This document shows positions 33,824 through 45,829 of a stretch of DNA of 64,000 nt, one piece after another. The DNA lies in assembly GCA_958407465.1 (NCBI GenBank), contig CATYIV010000006.1, forward strand, positions 1 through 64,000, read 5' to 3'. Position numbers and translations under genes: made by a program. The DNA comes from an uncultured Collinsella sp. (GTDB lineage: Bacteria; Actinomycetota; Coriobacteriia; Coriobacteriales; Coriobacteriaceae). Under the pieces are notes generated by a model. That model did no database searches. It was not told the DNA's origin and was given only the letters and a program-made list of their open reading frames with translations. How positions within the stretch are numbered: position 1 is the stretch's first letter; every line of letters starts with the position of its first letter.

Positions 33824-34930
33824 ATGACCATGTTCGCCCGCGATCTTTCCGTCGCGCACTACCGCAGCTTCGATAGCTATCGCCTTGCCCTGGACGAGGG
33901 CGTGACGATACTTGCGGGACCCAACGCGGCGGGAAAGACCAATCTCATAGAGGCGCTGCAGCTGCTGACGAGCGGCGCCTCGTTTAGGCATCCGACCGCA
34001 GCCGAGCTCGTCCATGACGGCGTGGGCTCGTGCAAGGTCGAGCTGAGGCTCGAGGGCGACGGCCGCGTGCTTGATATGGGATTGAGCGCGGAGGACGGTA
34101 AACGCTCGTTTAGCCGCAACGGCAAGAGATGCTCTGCCGCCGGTGTGCGCGGGGTTCTGCCGAGCGTGCTGTTTTGCCCCGACCATCTGGACATGGTTAA
34201 GCGAGGCGCCAGTGTGCGCCGCGCCGCCCTCGACGACTTTGGCATGCAACTGAGCGCACGCTATGCCGATCTTGCGAGCACCTATGGTCGCTGCGTGACC
34301 CAGCGTAACGCCTTGCTCAAGGAGGCCTGGTGCTGCCGCGAGATGCTCGGCGCGTGGAACGATTCGATTGCCCGCGCGGGCGCGGCTCTGCTCGTGCACC
34401 GGTTGGCCCTGCTCGACCGGCTGGCGGGCCATGTGCGTACTGCCTACGGGCAAGTGGCGTCCGGTGAAGCCGCCAACGTGTCCTATGCGTCCACGCTGGG
34501 GGATTTGCCCCAGGTCGATGATCGCGAAGAGCTGAAGGGCTGGGCGTACGAGCGCATGCTGGCTGCCCTTGATGAGCACGCCGACGAGGAAATTCGCCGC
34601 GGCGTGACGTTGGTGGGACCGCATCGCGACGAGATTGAGTTTGCTGTGGCGGGTCGCTCCGCCCGTTCATTTGCCAGCCAAGGTCAGCAGCGAACGTTGG
34701 TTCTGGCCTGGAAGGTGGCGGAGGTGGCCGTGGCTCGCGATGTCCTGGGCACCGCCCCACTGCTGCTTTTGGACGACGTGATGAGCGAACTCGACGGCGA
34801 ACGCCGCGGTGCTTTCCTGCGGCTGATCGGCGATGATATCCAGACGGTCATAACCACGACCAACCTGGGGTACTTTACCGATGACCTGCTTGATCGAGCC
34901 AAGGTGGTGAGCATGGGTGAGACGTGCTAA
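33824..34930 (+). CDS. recF: Recombination protein RecF
   Basis: A 368-residue SMC-like ATPase that helps load RecA at gaps. Walker A is AGPNAAGKTNLIEAL (about 30-44), the ABC-like signature is in FASQGQQRTLVLAWKVAE (about 280-297) and the D-loop is LLLDDVMSELD. ATG 33824 is ten bases after dnaN; ATG 33830 is an alternative. It overlaps the next gene by 14 bases. Confidence 0.95.
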   Translation: MTMFARDLSVAHYRSFDSYRLALDEGVTILAGPNAAGKTNLIEALQLLTSGASFRHPTAAELVHDGVGSCKVELRLEGDGRVLDMGLSAEDGKRSFSRNGKRCSAAGVRGVLPSVLFCPDHLDMVKRGASVRRAALDDFGMQLSARYADLASTYGRCVTQRNALLKEAWCCREMLGAWNDSIARAGAALLVHRLALLDRLAGHVRTAYGQVASGEAANVSYASTLGDLPQVDDREELKGWAYERMLAALDEHADEEIRRGVTLVGPHRDEIEFAVAGRSARSFASQGQQRTLVLAWKVAEVAVARDVLGTAPLLLLDDVMSELDGERRGAFLRLIGDDIQTVITTTNLGYFTDDLLDRAKVVSMGETC

Positions 34931-35480
34931 TTACGAGCGCGAGAGCGAAACGGTCGCCTTCAGTGGCTTGTTGAACGCAGAGCGCCAGCGCATCCTGGCG
35001 GCTGCGACCCCTGAGCGCCGTGCGCAGATGGAGGCCGCCGAGGAGTCGCGCGCGGTCTATCGCGCGTGGAACGCGGTGTGCTCGGGCACGCGCGAGGGGC
35101 GGCATGTGACGGGCCTGCGCTACCTGCCCGAGTCCAATGAGCTGCTGGTATATCTCGACTCGCCCTCGTGGACGCAGGAAATGACGTTGTTGCGCGAGAT
35201 CATCCGCGCGCGCATGGAGCGCGCCGGTGCGCATGTGGATGGCCTGGTGTTCAAAACCACCGCGCCCGGTCACACGCCGCCCGCCGCCAAGGAGCGCCTT
35301 CGCCCAGCGGCGACCGAGCGCCCGCCGGCCCCACACGCCGACCTCAGCGATGCCGAGCGCACCGAGATTGAGCGCCAAGTGGCGCCCATCGAAGACCAAA
35401 AACTGCGCGAGGCCCTCGAGAACGCCATGAGAGCCAGTGCCGAGTGGGCCAAGGGCGTGCAAAGCAAAAAAGAGCCTTAA
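34917..35480 (+). CDS. dciA: DUF721 protein, probable helicase loader DciA
   Basis: A 187-residue protein from GTG 34917, overlapping the recF end. The DUF721/DciA core is at about 40-105 (VYRAWNAVCSGTREGRHVTGLRYLPESNELLVYLDSPSWTQEM has the usual W, G and L-V-x-L-x-S-x-x-W-x-Q-E pattern). The rest is hydrophilic. In Actinomycetota the recF-dciA-gyrB order is standard, and DciA loads the DnaB helicase; no DnaC/DnaI loader is seen here. dnaB itself is at 49.5 kb. Confidence 0.85.
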   Translation: MRRANYERESETVAFSGLLNAERQRILAAATPERRAQMEAAEESRAVYRAWNAVCSGTREGRHVTGLRYLPESNELLVYLDSPSWTQEMTLLREIIRARMERAGAHVDGLVFKTTAPGHTPPAAKERLRPAATERPPAPHADLSDAERTEIERQVAPIEDQKLREALENAMRASAEWAKGVQSKKEP

Positions 35481-35508
35481 ATCGCATCTGGTGGCCTTGT
35501 AGAGCCAA

Positions 35509-35536
35509 ATACCCTCGTTCCCGAGGGTATTTTTTT
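35509..35536 (+). terminator. Terminator before gyrB
   Basis: ATACCCTCG/CGAGGGTAT stem (35509-35517, 35522-35530) with a run of T after it. It divides the dnaN-recF-dciA group from gyrBA. Confidence 0.9.
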
Positions 35537-35543
35537 ACGATAA

Positions 35544-37616
<2,073 letters not shown>

Positions 37617-37627
37617 GAGGAGGTAAC

Positions 37628-40369
37628 GTGGCAGACGATATCAACAATAACGAGGGTATGGACGAGGCCGGCGATGCCGGTATGCCCGATGATCTGAAGC
37701 GCCTGCTTGCCCGTGCTGAGCAGGGCGAGGACGGCGATCCGGACGCCTATAACCCCGATGCCGATGATGATGAGGAAGAGGACGACGACGGTGAGCTCGA
37801 GGAGAGCTTTGGCGAAGTCGATCGTGGCGCCTCGGCCGGCGAGGACATCAACGGCGGCCAGCTCCAGATTTCGGAGTTCGGTCGCGAGATGAAGCAGTCG
37901 TTCATCGAGTATTCGATGTCGGTTATCACAGCGCGTGCCCTGCCGGACGTGCGCGACGGCTTAAAGCCGGTACACCGCCGCATCCTGTACGCGATGAACG
38001 AGAGCGGCATCTACCCCAACCGCCCACACAAAAAGTCGGCCTGGACGGTCGGCGAAGTTATCGGTAAGTACCACCCGCACGGTGACTCTGCGGTCTACGA
38101 GGCCATGGTCCGCCTGGCGCAGTGGTTCTCCATGCGCACGCCGCTCATCGACGGTCACGGCAACTTCGGCAACATCGATGGCGACGGCGCGGCGGCCATG
38201 CGTTACACCGAGAGCCGCCTGGCCAAGCCCGCCATGGAACTGCTGCGTGACTTGCAGAAGGATACCGTCGACTGGCAGCCCAACTACGACGAATCGCTCG
38301 CCGAGCCCGTGGCACTGCCTGCGCGCTTCCCCAACCTGCTGGTCAACGGCAGCCAGGGCATCGCCGTCGGCATGGCCACCAACATCGCCCCGCATAACCT
38401 CACCGAGGCGATCGAGGCCACCTGCTACCTGATCGACAACCCCGACGCCACCGTCGACGAGCTCATGCAGATCATACCCGGTCCGGACTTCCCCACCGGC
38501 GCCATCATCATGGGCAGCGCCGGCATTAAGCAGAGCTACGAGACCGGCCGCGGCTCCATTACCGTGCGTGCCAAGGCACATGTGGAGTCCACCAAGACCG
38601 GCCGCAGCCGCCTGGTCTTTACCGAGATTCCCTACATGGTCAACAAGGGCACCCTGCAGGAGAAGATCGCCCAACTCGTCAACGACAAGCGCATTGAGGG
38701 CATCTCGGATATGCGCGATGAGTCCAACCAGAAGGGCATCCGTCTGGTCATCGAGCTCAAGAAGGGCGTCATTCCGCAGGTCGTGCTCAACAACCTGTAT
38801 AAGTACACCTCGCTGCAGACGACCTTTGGCGCCAACAACCTGGCACTCGTCAACGGCGTTCCCAAATGCCTGAGCCTGCGCGAGATGCTGCAGCACTACA
38901 TCGACCACCAGGTCGACGTCGTCACCCGCCGCACCCGCTTCGACCTTAAGAAGGCCCAGGCCCGCGCGCATATCCTCGAGGGCTACCTGATGGCCCTTGA
39001 CCATATCGACGAGGTCATCAGCATCATCCGCTCCTCGCAGACCGACTCCGAGGCCAGCAGCCGACTGATCGAGCGCTTTGGCTTTACGCCCGAGCAGACC
39101 ACGGCCATCCTCGAGATGAAGCTGCGCCGCCTGACCGGCCTGGAGCGCGACAAGATCCAAGAAGAGTTGGACGGCCTGCGCCGCGCCATCGCCTACTACG
39201 AGGACCTGCTGGCGCACGAGGAGAAGATTCTGGGCGTCATCAAGGAAGAGATGCGCGAGATCTCCAAGAAGTTTGGCGACAAGCGCCGTACCGAAATCAG
39301 CCAGGTTGAGAAGGACTTGGATGTCGAGGACCTCATCGCCGACGAGGATATGGTCGTGACCATCACCCACACCGGCTACGTTAAGCGTATCCCAGTGGCT
39401 GCCTACCGTGCCCAGAAGCGCGGTGGCAAGGGCGTGTCGGGCGTCAACCTCAAAGAGGACGACGTTATCGATGAGATGTTCATCGCGTCCACGCACGAGT
39501 ACGTGCTGTTCTTCTCGAGCAAGGGCAAGGTCTATCGCCTGAAGGTGCACGAGCTGCCGGTGGGTACGCGCCAGGCGCGCGGTACCGCGATCGTCAACCT
39601 GCTGCCCTTCGAGGAAGGCGAGAAGATCGCGAGCGTCATCAGCTGCCGCGAGTTCCCGGCCGACGAGTACCTGATGTTTGCCACCAAGAGCGGCATGGTC
39701 AAAAAGACCGTGATGAGCGCATATGACCGCAGCCGTCGCGACGGCCTGATCGCTATCAACCTGCGTGACGACGACGCGCTGCTGAACGTGCGCCGCGTGC
39801 GCGAGGGCGACAAGATTATCCTGGCCACCACCGCGGGCAAGGCGATCATGTTCTCCGAGGAGCAGGTGCGCGCCACCGGCCGCGATACCAGCGGCGTTCG
39901 CGGTATCGGTCTGAAGGACGGCGTGAGCGTTCTGGGCATGGAAGTCACTAACGGCAACGGCGATCTATTCGTCATCACCGAGCGCGGCTACGGCAAGCGC
40001 ACGCCGGTCGCGGACTACCCGGAGCAGAATCGCGGCGGTCAGGGCGTCTACACCATTCAAATGACCGAGCGTAAGGGTAACCTCGCGGCCATGAAGACGG
40101 TGGGCCCGCAGCACGAGCTGTTCATCGTGACGGAGGGCGCGACGGTCATTCGCGTCAAGACCGACGAGATCAGCCAGACCGGCCGCGCCACCCAGGGCGT
40201 CAAGATGATGACCGTCGACGACAACGACCGCATCTGCGCCGTGGCCCGCATGACGGCCGCCAAAGAGAGGCCCGAAGGCGAAGCCATAGAAAACGGCTCC
40301 GCCCCCGAAGAAACCCCTGTCGATCTAGGCGACGGCAACGACATGCCGGAAGATCTCCTTGACGAGTAA
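37628..40369 (+). CDS. gyrA: DNA gyrase subunit A
   Basis: A 913-residue subunit that cuts and rejoins DNA. The catalytic region is near 135-205, with the resistance-determining block [18 protein letters not shown] and the Tyr in AMRYTESRL. The C-terminal beta-pinwheel contains the GyrA-box-like [10 protein letters not shown]. It has an unusual acidic N-terminal extension of about 80 residues ([20 protein letters not shown]), absent from most GyrA proteins, which usually start near [17 protein letters not shown]. The GTG 37628 start has GAGGAGG upstream. Confidence 0.97.
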   Translation: MADDINNNEGMDEAGDAGMPDDLKRLLARAEQGEDGDPDAYNPDADDDEEEDDDGELEESFGEVDRGASAGEDINGGQLQISEFGREMKQSFIEYSMSVITARALPDVRDGLKPVHRRILYAMNESGIYPNRPHKKSAWTVGEVIGKYHPHGDSAVYEAMVRLAQWFSMRTPLIDGHGNFGNIDGDGAAAMRYTESRLAKPAMELLRDLQKDTVDWQPNYDESLAEPVALPARFPNLLVNGSQGIAVGMATNIAPHNLTEAIEATCYLIDNPDATVDELMQIIPGPDFPTGAIIMGSAGIKQSYETGRGSITVRAKAHVESTKTGRSRLVFTEIPYMVNKGTLQEKIAQLVNDKRIEGISDMRDESNQKGIRLVIELKKGVIPQVVLNNLYKYTSLQTTFGANNLALVNGVPKCLSLREMLQHYIDHQVDVVTRRTRFDLKKAQARAHILEGYLMALDHIDEVISIIRSSQTDSEASSRLIERFGFTPEQTTAILEMKLRRLTGLERDKIQEELDGLRRAIAYYEDLLAHEEKILGVIKEEMREISKKFGDKRRTEISQVEKDLDVEDLIADEDMVVTITHTGYVKRIPVAAYRAQKRGGKGVSGVNLKEDDVIDEMFIASTHEYVLFFSSKGKVYRLKVHELPVGTRQARGTAIVNLLPFEEGEKIASVISCREFPADEYLMFATKSGMVKKTVMSAYDRSRRDGLIAINLRDDDALLNVRRVREGDKIILATTAGKAIMFSEEQVRATGRDTSGVRGIGLKDGVSVLGMEVTNGNGDLFVITERGYGKRTPVADYPEQNRGGQGVYTIQMTERKGNLAAMKTVGPQHELFIVTEGATVIRVKTDEISQTGRATQGVKMMTVDDNDRICAVARMTAAKERPEGEAIENGSAPEETPVDLGDGNDMPEDLLDE

Positions 40370-40409
40370 GAGGCCCTAACTGTTAGAAAATATCAGACCC
40401 CATATATCG

Positions 40410-40442
40410 GCGGTCGGCGCACTGCGCGCCGACCGCTTTTTT
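40410..40442 (+). terminator. Terminator of gyrBA
   Basis: An 11-bp GCGGTCGGCGC/GCGCCGACCGC stem followed by six T. Confidence 0.9.
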
Positions 40443-40458
40443 GAAAATTGAACCCCGC

Positions 40459-40595
40459 GTCGGCCCCGGCTGCCCGACGGCATGCGAAGTCGATCGCGAG
40501 TTCCGCACGAGCCGGAGAGCACTTAATGTGCTCTCCGTGCGAGCAGGACTGTCCGAGCAGGCGACTTCGCATGCCGCCGGGCAGCCGGGGCCGAC
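40459..40595. repeat. Nested inverted-repeat ('dog-bone') element after gyrA
   Basis: Outer arms 40459-40492 and 40562-40595 pair over 34 bp with one mismatch. Inside is a second hairpin (40513-40522 with 40528-40537, loop TTAAT). No ORF is seen. Similar nested repeats occur at 54488-54585 and 62431-62513. Confidence 0.75.
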
Positions 40596-40622
40596 ACCTC
40601 TCAAAGATTTTCAAAAAAGTTG

Positions 40623-40652
40623 TTGACGCGCGCGTAACGACTCGTCTAATAT
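40623..40652 (+). promoter_or_regulatory. Sigma-70-type promoter of the tRNA-Ile cluster
   Basis: TTGACG (-35, 40623-40628) and TAATAT (-10, 40647-40652), spaced by 18 bases, 14 bases before the first tRNA. Confidence 0.75.
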
Positions 40653-40666
40653 ATCCCTTGCGCGAT

Positions 40667-40743
40667 GGACCTGTAGCTCAGTTGGTTAGAGCGTCCGGCT
40701 GATAACCGGGAGGTCACAAGTTCGAATCTTGTCAGGTCCACCA
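40667..40743 (+). tRNA. tRNA-Ile (anticodon GAT), copy 1
   Basis: A 77-base cloverleaf with acceptor GGACCTG, anticodon loop CTGATAA, T-loop GTTCGAAT and CCA. Its sequence is identical to copy 2 at 40891. Confidence 0.97.
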
Positions 40744-40754
40744 CTTTCTTTCGC

Positions 40755-40799
40755 AATAAACACCCCAGCGAGAGCCGAGTCGCCGCTGGGGTGTTTATT
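40755..40799. terminator. Strong hairpin between tRNA-Ile and tRNA-Ala
   Basis: A perfect 16-bp stem (40755-40770 with 40784-40799), AT-rich at its base and GC-rich at the tip. It may end part of the transcripts from copy 1 or be a processing structure. Confidence 0.65.
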
Positions 40800-40810
40800 A
40801 CTGTCTCCGT

Positions 40811-40886
40811 GGGGGTTTAGCTCAGCTGGGAGAGCGCGGGCTTTGCAAGCCTGAGGTCAGGGGTTCGATCCCCCTAACCTCCACCA
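40811..40886 (+). tRNA. tRNA-Ala (anticodon TGC)
   Basis: A 76-base cloverleaf with acceptor GGGGGTT/AACCTCC, anticodon loop TTTGCAA, T-loop GTTCGAT and CCA. Confidence 0.97.
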
Positions 40887-40890
40887 TGAT

Positions 40891-40967
40891 GGACCTGTAG
40901 CTCAGTTGGTTAGAGCGTCCGGCTGATAACCGGGAGGTCACAAGTTCGAATCTTGTCAGGTCCACCA
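40891..40967 (+). tRNA. tRNA-Ile (anticodon GAT), copy 2
   Basis: A 77-base exact copy of 40667-40743, four bases after tRNA-Ala. Confidence 0.97.
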
Positions 40968-40981
40968 TCAAAACTGTGAAG

Positions 40982-41012
40982 AGCCCTGAGGCGTTGCCTC
41001 GGGGCTTTTTTC
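40982..41012 (+). terminator. Terminator of the tRNA cluster
   Basis: An 11-bp AGCCCTGAGGC stem with three-base loop and six T. Confidence 0.9.
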
Positions 41013-41125
41013 TTGTCTGCGATAAATCTCATTTTGGTTTTGTGTGCTGTGCGAAAGATTGGGTAGTATAGCTATTCAATGCGGCGGGCTGCCGCGTGTT
41101 AACCGCTACGTACCGGAGGTGTTCC

Positions 41126-41626
41126 ATGGTTCGTGTCGACATAGAGACCATCGTCATGGCCGCCGGTCCCGTGCCATCGCTTATCGTGCTTCGCGAGCGC
41201 TGCAGCAAATCGGACTCGCCCGCGCCGCTGCGTTCCCTTTCCATTCAGACTGGTTCGTTTGAAGCTGCTGCCATTAGCCGCGGCATCGATAGCGGCCGCG
41301 CCGAGCGCCCGATTACCCATGACCTGTTGCTCGATACTGTTGGCGCCCTGGGCGCCAAGCTCGAGCGCATCGAGATCGTTCGCGCCGAGCCGCCGGTGTT
41401 CTACGCGACGATCGTCGTACTGGCCGATGGTGACGAGCGCAAGATCGACGCCCGCCCCAGTGATGCCATTGCCCTTGCCGTGCGCAGCAATGCCCCCATG
41501 TTTGTGGAGGACGACATCATGAATCGCCTGGGCACTGTTTCTACCCACGCCGAGGAAGTCGACGACGAGCAGGAGTTCGAGAAGTTCGACGAGTTCGTCC
41601 ATACGCTCTCCCCCGATGACTTTTAA
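41126..41626 (+). CDS. Bifunctional nuclease (BFN/DUF151) family protein
   Basis: A 166-residue protein whose core (about 30-125) matches the BFN family: SLSIQTGSFEAAAISRGI, RPITHDLLLDTVGALGAKLERIEIV and the signature FYATIVV...DARPSDAIALAVRSNAPMFVED. Plant BFN proteins have DNase/RNase activity; the bacterial role is poorly known. The last 30 residues are acidic. GGAGG lies six bases before ATG 41126. Its stop codon is directly followed by the next start (TAAATG), so the two are coupled. Confidence 0.88.
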   Translation: MVRVDIETIVMAAGPVPSLIVLRERCSKSDSPAPLRSLSIQTGSFEAAAISRGIDSGRAERPITHDLLLDTVGALGAKLERIEIVRAEPPVFYATIVVLADGDERKIDARPSDAIALAVRSNAPMFVEDDIMNRLGTVSTHAEEVDDEQEFEKFDEFVHTLSPDDF

Positions 41627-42013
41627 ATGTCTGGCACGCGAGCGGAGAGGTCGCTGATGGGTACCCGCGTATCGGCTGAAGCGGCTGCAATCGCCCGCGA
41701 GGCCCAGATGCGCTCGGAGGCTTCTGAGGCGGCTCGCATTGCCTATGTGACGCAGGCCCGCACGCTTCGCGAACGCCGCGGCTCGTTTATCAAGATGGTT
41801 GTCATCTCCGCCCTTGTTGCGGCAATCTGCTCGCGCCTTCGTGGTACAGTTGGTGCGCTTGGGTTTTCGATCTCTACGGGCCTGGTGATCTGGGGCGTGG
41901 TCGATGCGGTAATGCTGACCAGTCAGATCAAGGTACTCGACAAGCGCGCGATGGATATGATGCGCGCCCGCGACGCTGCCGCCAAGATCGCTGCTGAGGC
42001 ACAAGAATTGTAA
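41627..42013 (+). CDS. Small membrane protein of unknown function
   Basis: A 128-residue protein that starts directly at the end of the BFN gene. Residues 1-52 are helix-prone and charged (EAAAIAREAQMRSEASEAARIAY), then two transmembrane segments (about 54-68 and 74-95), then an Ala/Arg/Lys-rich amphipathic tail. The coiled-coil-like ends suggest oligomers. No family is recognised. Confidence 0.7.
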   Translation: MSGTRAERSLMGTRVSAEAAAIAREAQMRSEASEAARIAYVTQARTLRERRGSFIKMVVISALVAAICSRLRGTVGALGFSISTGLVIWGVVDAVMLTSQIKVLDKRAMDMMRARDAAAKIAAEAQEL

Positions 42014-42043
42014 CGACGCCAGACTCGATGGGAAGGTCTAAAG

Positions 42044-42493
42044 ATGGCACAGGATATGCAGGACGCCGGTAACGTCTCCGCCGAGCTCGACGCCATGGTG
42101 TGCGATCTGATCGGCGCGTTCTTGGACGACCTTGCCGCCGGTGAAAACCCTGGCGTGGTCGTGGCAATTGAGGACGCCGCTTCCAACCGTTATCTGGCGG
42201 CGCTCGATGAGGATGGCGAAGAGGCGTGCCTCGAGGCGGCCACCAACTTTATCTCCGAGCACAAGATGGGTCTTAAGGACGAGGGCCTGGGCCGTATCGC
42301 TCGCTATGCCATCGGCTACACCGGCTGCGTCGAGATTGACGGCGGCTATCACGATGCTCTGCTCGTGAGCTTCTTCGAAACCACGCTCGAGAGTGGTTTT
42401 TCGGCATATGTGCTGTATGAGGGCATGGGCGCCGGCGATGGTTTTATGTGGAGCGACCCTGAACCTGCAGGTGAGGAAACCCCTCTCATCTAA
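42044..42493 (+). CDS. Conserved-looking small acidic protein, unknown function
   Basis: A 149-residue soluble acidic protein, no signal peptide or membrane segment. It has a compact, alternating alpha/beta pattern with GVVVAIEDAASNRYLAALDED and LGRIARYAIGYTGCVEIDGGYHDALLVSFFE. It lies 30 bases after the membrane protein gene and 117 bases before typA. I do not recognise its family. Confidence 0.7.
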   Translation: MAQDMQDAGNVSAELDAMVCDLIGAFLDDLAAGENPGVVVAIEDAASNRYLAALDEDGEEACLEAATNFISEHKMGLKDEGLGRIARYAIGYTGCVEIDGGYHDALLVSFFETTLESGFSAYVLYEGMGAGDGFMWSDPEPAGEETPLI

Positions 42494-42610
42494 AATCGCT
42501 AAAATAAACGAGTTTTCGGTAAAAGGCTCAATATTCCCGCTGAGCGTTGTATCGCTGGGCGGGCCGCATACGCGTGCCGGTTGTATATAGATAGAAGATA
42601 GGGGAACTAC

Positions 42611-44449
42611 ATGCGCGTAGACAATCTGAGGAACATCGCCATCATCGCTCACGTCGACCATGGCAAGACGACGATGGTCGACAAGCTCCTGCGTGCCACG
42701 GACGCCTTCCGTGCCAACCAGCAGGTCGAGGACCGCGTCCTGGATTCCAACGACCAGGAGCGCGAGCGCGGCATTACGATTCTCGCCAAGAACATCTCTA
42801 TCGAGTACAAGGACGTCAAGATCAACGTCATCGACACCCCGGGCCACGCCGACTTTGGCGGCGAGGTCGAGCGCGTGCTGCGTATGGCCGACGGCGCCCT
42901 GCTGCTGGTCGACGCCTTTGAGGGCCCCATGCCCCAGACCCGCTTCGTGCTGCGTCACGCTATCGACACCGGCCTTAAGATCATGATCGTCATCAACAAG
43001 ATCGACCGTCCGGGCGCCAACCCCGAGAAGGCCTACAACGACTGCCTGGACCTCATGGCCGACCTGGGCGCCACCGACGACCAGCTTGAGTTCGCCATGG
43101 AGCACGTGGTCTACGCCAGCGCCATGAATGGCTTTGCCCGCCTTGATCCCAACGACGGCAACATGGACATGTATCCGCTGCTCGATATGATCATCGACGA
43201 CATGCCCGCGCCCGAGGTTGACGAGAACGCTCCGCTGGCCATGCAGTGCGTGACCATCGACCACTCCAACTTCGTTGGCCGTATCGGCATCGGTCGCGTG
43301 TATTCCGGCGCCATCCATCAGGGCGACCAGATTCTGGTTGTGAAGAACGACGGCTCCAGCGCCACCGCTACCGTCAAGCAGCTCTTTACCTTCGACTACC
43401 TGGGCCGCACCGAGTGCCAGGAAGTCGGCGCCGGCGACATCGCCGCCGTCGTGGGCATCGACCGCACCGATATCGGCGATGTCTACACCGATCCCGAGAA
43501 CCCCGTCGAGCTCGAGCCCATCGAGATCGACCCGCCGACCCTGTCCATCGTCTTCGAGGCTTCGACCTCCCCGCTCGTCGGTCGCGACGGAGACATCGTG
43601 GGCGCCCGTCAGCTCAAGGAGCGCCTGTTCAACGAGGCCGAGAACAACGTGACCATGAAGATCGAGGAGCTCGAGGACAAGAGCGGCGTCGAGGTCTCGG
43701 GCCGCGGCATTCTGCACCTGTCCGTTCTGATGGAGTCCATGCGCCGCGAGGGCTTTGAGTTCCAGGTCGGCCGTCCCCGCGTTCTGTTTAAGAAGGACGA
43801 GAACGGCAACAAGATGGAGCCTGTCGAGCAGGCCGTCGTTGAGTGCCCGGACGAGTACTCGGGCAAGGTCGTTGAGGTCTTCGGTACCTCCGGTGGCATC
43901 ATGACGAGCATGGATACCTCGGGTATCGTGACGCACCTCGAGTTTAAGATCCCGACCCGCGGCATCATGGGCCTTAAGAACCGCATCATGAACGTCACCC
44001 ACGGCGAGGGCGTGTTCTACCACACCTTCCTGGAGTACGGTCCCTACGCCGGCGAGATCGGCAACCGTCAGAACGGCGCAATGATCTCCATGACCACCGA
44101 GAAGGCCGTTGCCTATGCTCTGGGTACGCTGCAGGAGCGCGGCCAGCTTTTTGTTGAGCCGGGCACCGAGTGCTACGAGGGCATGATCGTGGGCGAGCGC
44201 AGCAAGGCTGGCGACATGGTCGTCAACATCGCCCGTACCAAGAACCTGGGCAACCAGCGTTCCTCGACCTCCGATATCTCCGTTCAGCTGGTGCCGCCCC
44301 GCACCTTCTCGCTGGAGGAGGCGCTGGAGTACATCGCCGACGACGAGCTGGTTGAGATTACCCCCAAGAACATCCGCCTGCGCAAGCGCCTGCTCAACGC
44401 CACCGACCGCAAGAAGGCCGCCGTCCGCGCCGGCCAGGTCAACAAATAA
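42611..44449 (+). CDS. typA: Ribosome-associated GTPase TypA (BipA)
   Basis: A 612-residue translational GTPase that acts in 50S assembly and stress growth. The G1 motif is AHVDHGKTT (about 14-22), G2 RGITI, G3 [16 protein letters not shown] and G4 NKIDRPGA. The C-terminal TypA-specific domain has [33 protein letters not shown] 42611 follows GGGGAACTAC. A terminator follows. The C-terminal tail is Lys/Arg-rich. Confidence 0.97.
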   Translation: MRVDNLRNIAIIAHVDHGKTTMVDKLLRATDAFRANQQVEDRVLDSNDQERERGITILAKNISIEYKDVKINVIDTPGHADFGGEVERVLRMADGALLLVDAFEGPMPQTRFVLRHAIDTGLKIMIVINKIDRPGANPEKAYNDCLDLMADLGATDDQLEFAMEHVVYASAMNGFARLDPNDGNMDMYPLLDMIIDDMPAPEVDENAPLAMQCVTIDHSNFVGRIGIGRVYSGAIHQGDQILVVKNDGSSATATVKQLFTFDYLGRTECQEVGAGDIAAVVGIDRTDIGDVYTDPENPVELEPIEIDPPTLSIVFEASTSPLVGRDGDIVGARQLKERLFNEAENNVTMKIEELEDKSGVEVSGRGILHLSVLMESMRREGFEFQVGRPRVLFKKDENGNKMEPVEQAVVECPDEYSGKVVEVFGTSGGIMTSMDTSGIVTHLEFKIPTRGIMGLKNRIMNVTHGEGVFYHTFLEYGPYAGEIGNRQNGAMISMTTEKAVAYALGTLQERGQLFVEPGTECYEGMIVGERSKAGDMVVNIARTKNLGNQRSSTSDISVQLVPPRTFSLEEALEYIADDELVEITPKNIRLRKRLLNATDRKKAAVRAGQVNK

Positions 44450-44476
44450 GCGCTGGACTTTATAGCGTCTAACAAG

Positions 44477-44511
44477 AAAGGGCGTCGACCGTAATGGTCG
44501 GCGCCCTTTTT
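44477..44511 (+). terminator. Terminator of typA
   Basis: A stem AAAGGGCGTCGACC/GGTCGGCGCCCTTT (one wobble) with TTTTTG after it. Confidence 0.88.
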
Positions 44512-44536
44512 GTGCATAGGGACTGAGCTGGTCTGC

Positions 44537-44571
44537 ACCACCACAAAGGTGCCTGGTCCCTTTGTGGTGGT
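44537..44571. repeat. 13-bp inverted repeat (ACCACCACAAAGG)
   Basis: Perfect arms 44537-44549 and 44559-44571 with a nine-base loop, directly before the convergent bactofilin-like gene's stop. It may be that gene's terminator although it lacks a T run. Confidence 0.6.
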
Positions 44572-44577
44572 TGGCGG

Positions 44578-45723
44578 CTAAGCGGTGGGGAGTCCTGGCG
44601 TGTTAGCCGGCTGCTGCGGCTTGACGCGGGCGTTGCGCCAGATGATTTGGATGATGTAACCGAGCATAAAGACAAAGGCCACGCCGCTGATGAAGTCACC
44701 TACGAGGGGAAGCCCCGTGAGGGCGCCTGCGATTACGCCGCCCACGGCTGCCATGGCGTAGCGGTTTTGGTTGTGTCCAACCATGCGGGCGATCGCGCAC
44801 CCCGCAAAGGCACTCGACATCAACGCGATGCCGATAACGCCGCACAAGAGGGTTCCGGCAAGCGACAGACCAGCGATAGAGATAATCAGCAGTAGGACGG
44901 CGGGGACGATAGCAATCGTGCCCAGAAGACCGCTCACCCACAGGGGCATGGAGCGCTGGTGGAGCATGCCGGCGGCGCTGGCGGTCGCGCGCGGAAAGAT
45001 GAGCTCGAGCAGCAGAGCGACAAAGCAGGTCGAGAGTGCCGCGGCGACGATACCGCCGATGACATCGTTAACGGTGGAAGTATCCTCGTTCTCGGTGCGG
45101 TCGATCTTGAGCGCACCGACCTCGGCTCCCGCGGCGCGCTCGGGGTCCTCGGAGACGTGCGCGTTCACGGTGCCGGTGATGTGGGCGTTCTTGCCCAGGA
45201 TGAGCTTGTCGGCCCAAACCTCGACATCGCCCTTGACGGTGCCATCGATGGTCACCGTGTCGCCCGCAAGCGCTGCCGACTTGGTGGAGCCTCGCAGGGC
45301 AACCGTCTCGCCTATCGCGTAGAAACAGTTGGCGGTGCTGTCGGAATTGAGCACGACATGCTGGCCAGCGACGGTCACGCTGCCATCAACCGTGGTCTTG
45401 GCAATGTCGATGGTGCGTGCCGCCAGACGGACGGCGCCGCCCACTGTGCAGTCACGGATCGAGAGGGTATCGCCCGCGGCGATGATATCGCGGCCGATGG
45501 ACACATCATCCAAGTTGAGGGCCTGACCTGCCCAGTACAGGTCACCTTCGACGCCGGACGGATTGGCGTCATTGTCGGTCGCAAGTACGTTTCCTGCGGT
45601 GTCCGTGCCGGCGAACGACGCCGTGGGAAGCACGGTGATCGCCAGCGCGATGAGCGCGAATAGGATGGTGATGCGGCCCCATGCTTTACGGCGCTGGGTC
45701 AACGGGAGTTGATTGCAGGGCAT
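44578..45723 (-). CDS. Bactofilin-like (polymer-forming) membrane protein
   Basis: A 381-residue protein with a signal or first membrane segment (about 16-36), then a beta-helix built from short repeats (DLYWAGQALNLDDVSIGRDIIAAGDTLSIRDCTVGGAVRLAAR and similar), as in bactofilin/DUF583 proteins, and four C-terminal transmembrane helices (about 220-350). The beta-helix therefore lies outside the membrane, unlike cytoplasmic bactofilins. I chose ATG 45723 (AAGGA six to seven bases upstream) over a 16-residue longer frame. Function unknown; an envelope or scaffold role is inference. Confidence 0.75.
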   Translation of the reverse strand: MPCNQLPLTQRRKAWGRITILFALIALAITVLPTASFAGTDTAGNVLATDNDANPSGVEGDLYWAGQALNLDDVSIGRDIIAAGDTLSIRDCTVGGAVRLAARTIDIAKTTVDGSVTVAGQHVVLNSDSTANCFYAIGETVALRGSTKSAALAGDTVTIDGTVKGDVEVWADKLILGKNAHITGTVNAHVSEDPERAAGAEVGALKIDRTENEDTSTVNDVIGGIVAAALSTCFVALLLELIFPRATASAAGMLHQRSMPLWVSGLLGTIAIVPAVLLLIISIAGLSLAGTLLCGVIGIALMSSAFAGCAIARMVGHNQNRYAMAAVGGVIAGALTGLPLVGDFISGVAFVFMLGYIIQIIWRNARVKPQQPANTPGLPTA

Positions 45724-45829
45724 AGTGAATCCTTCGTTAGATACTCGGCATATACCTAACAGGGTACCCAACGCGTGGGCGCTCTAAAAGAACCTCTCGG
45801 TTGCATTTCGAAGGATGAGCCCGCGCTAC

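Noticed and set aside
42038..44023. 661-codon minus-strand open frame
   Set aside because: It is antisense to typA and the gene before it; His/Val/Asp-rich shadow sequence caused by codon bias.
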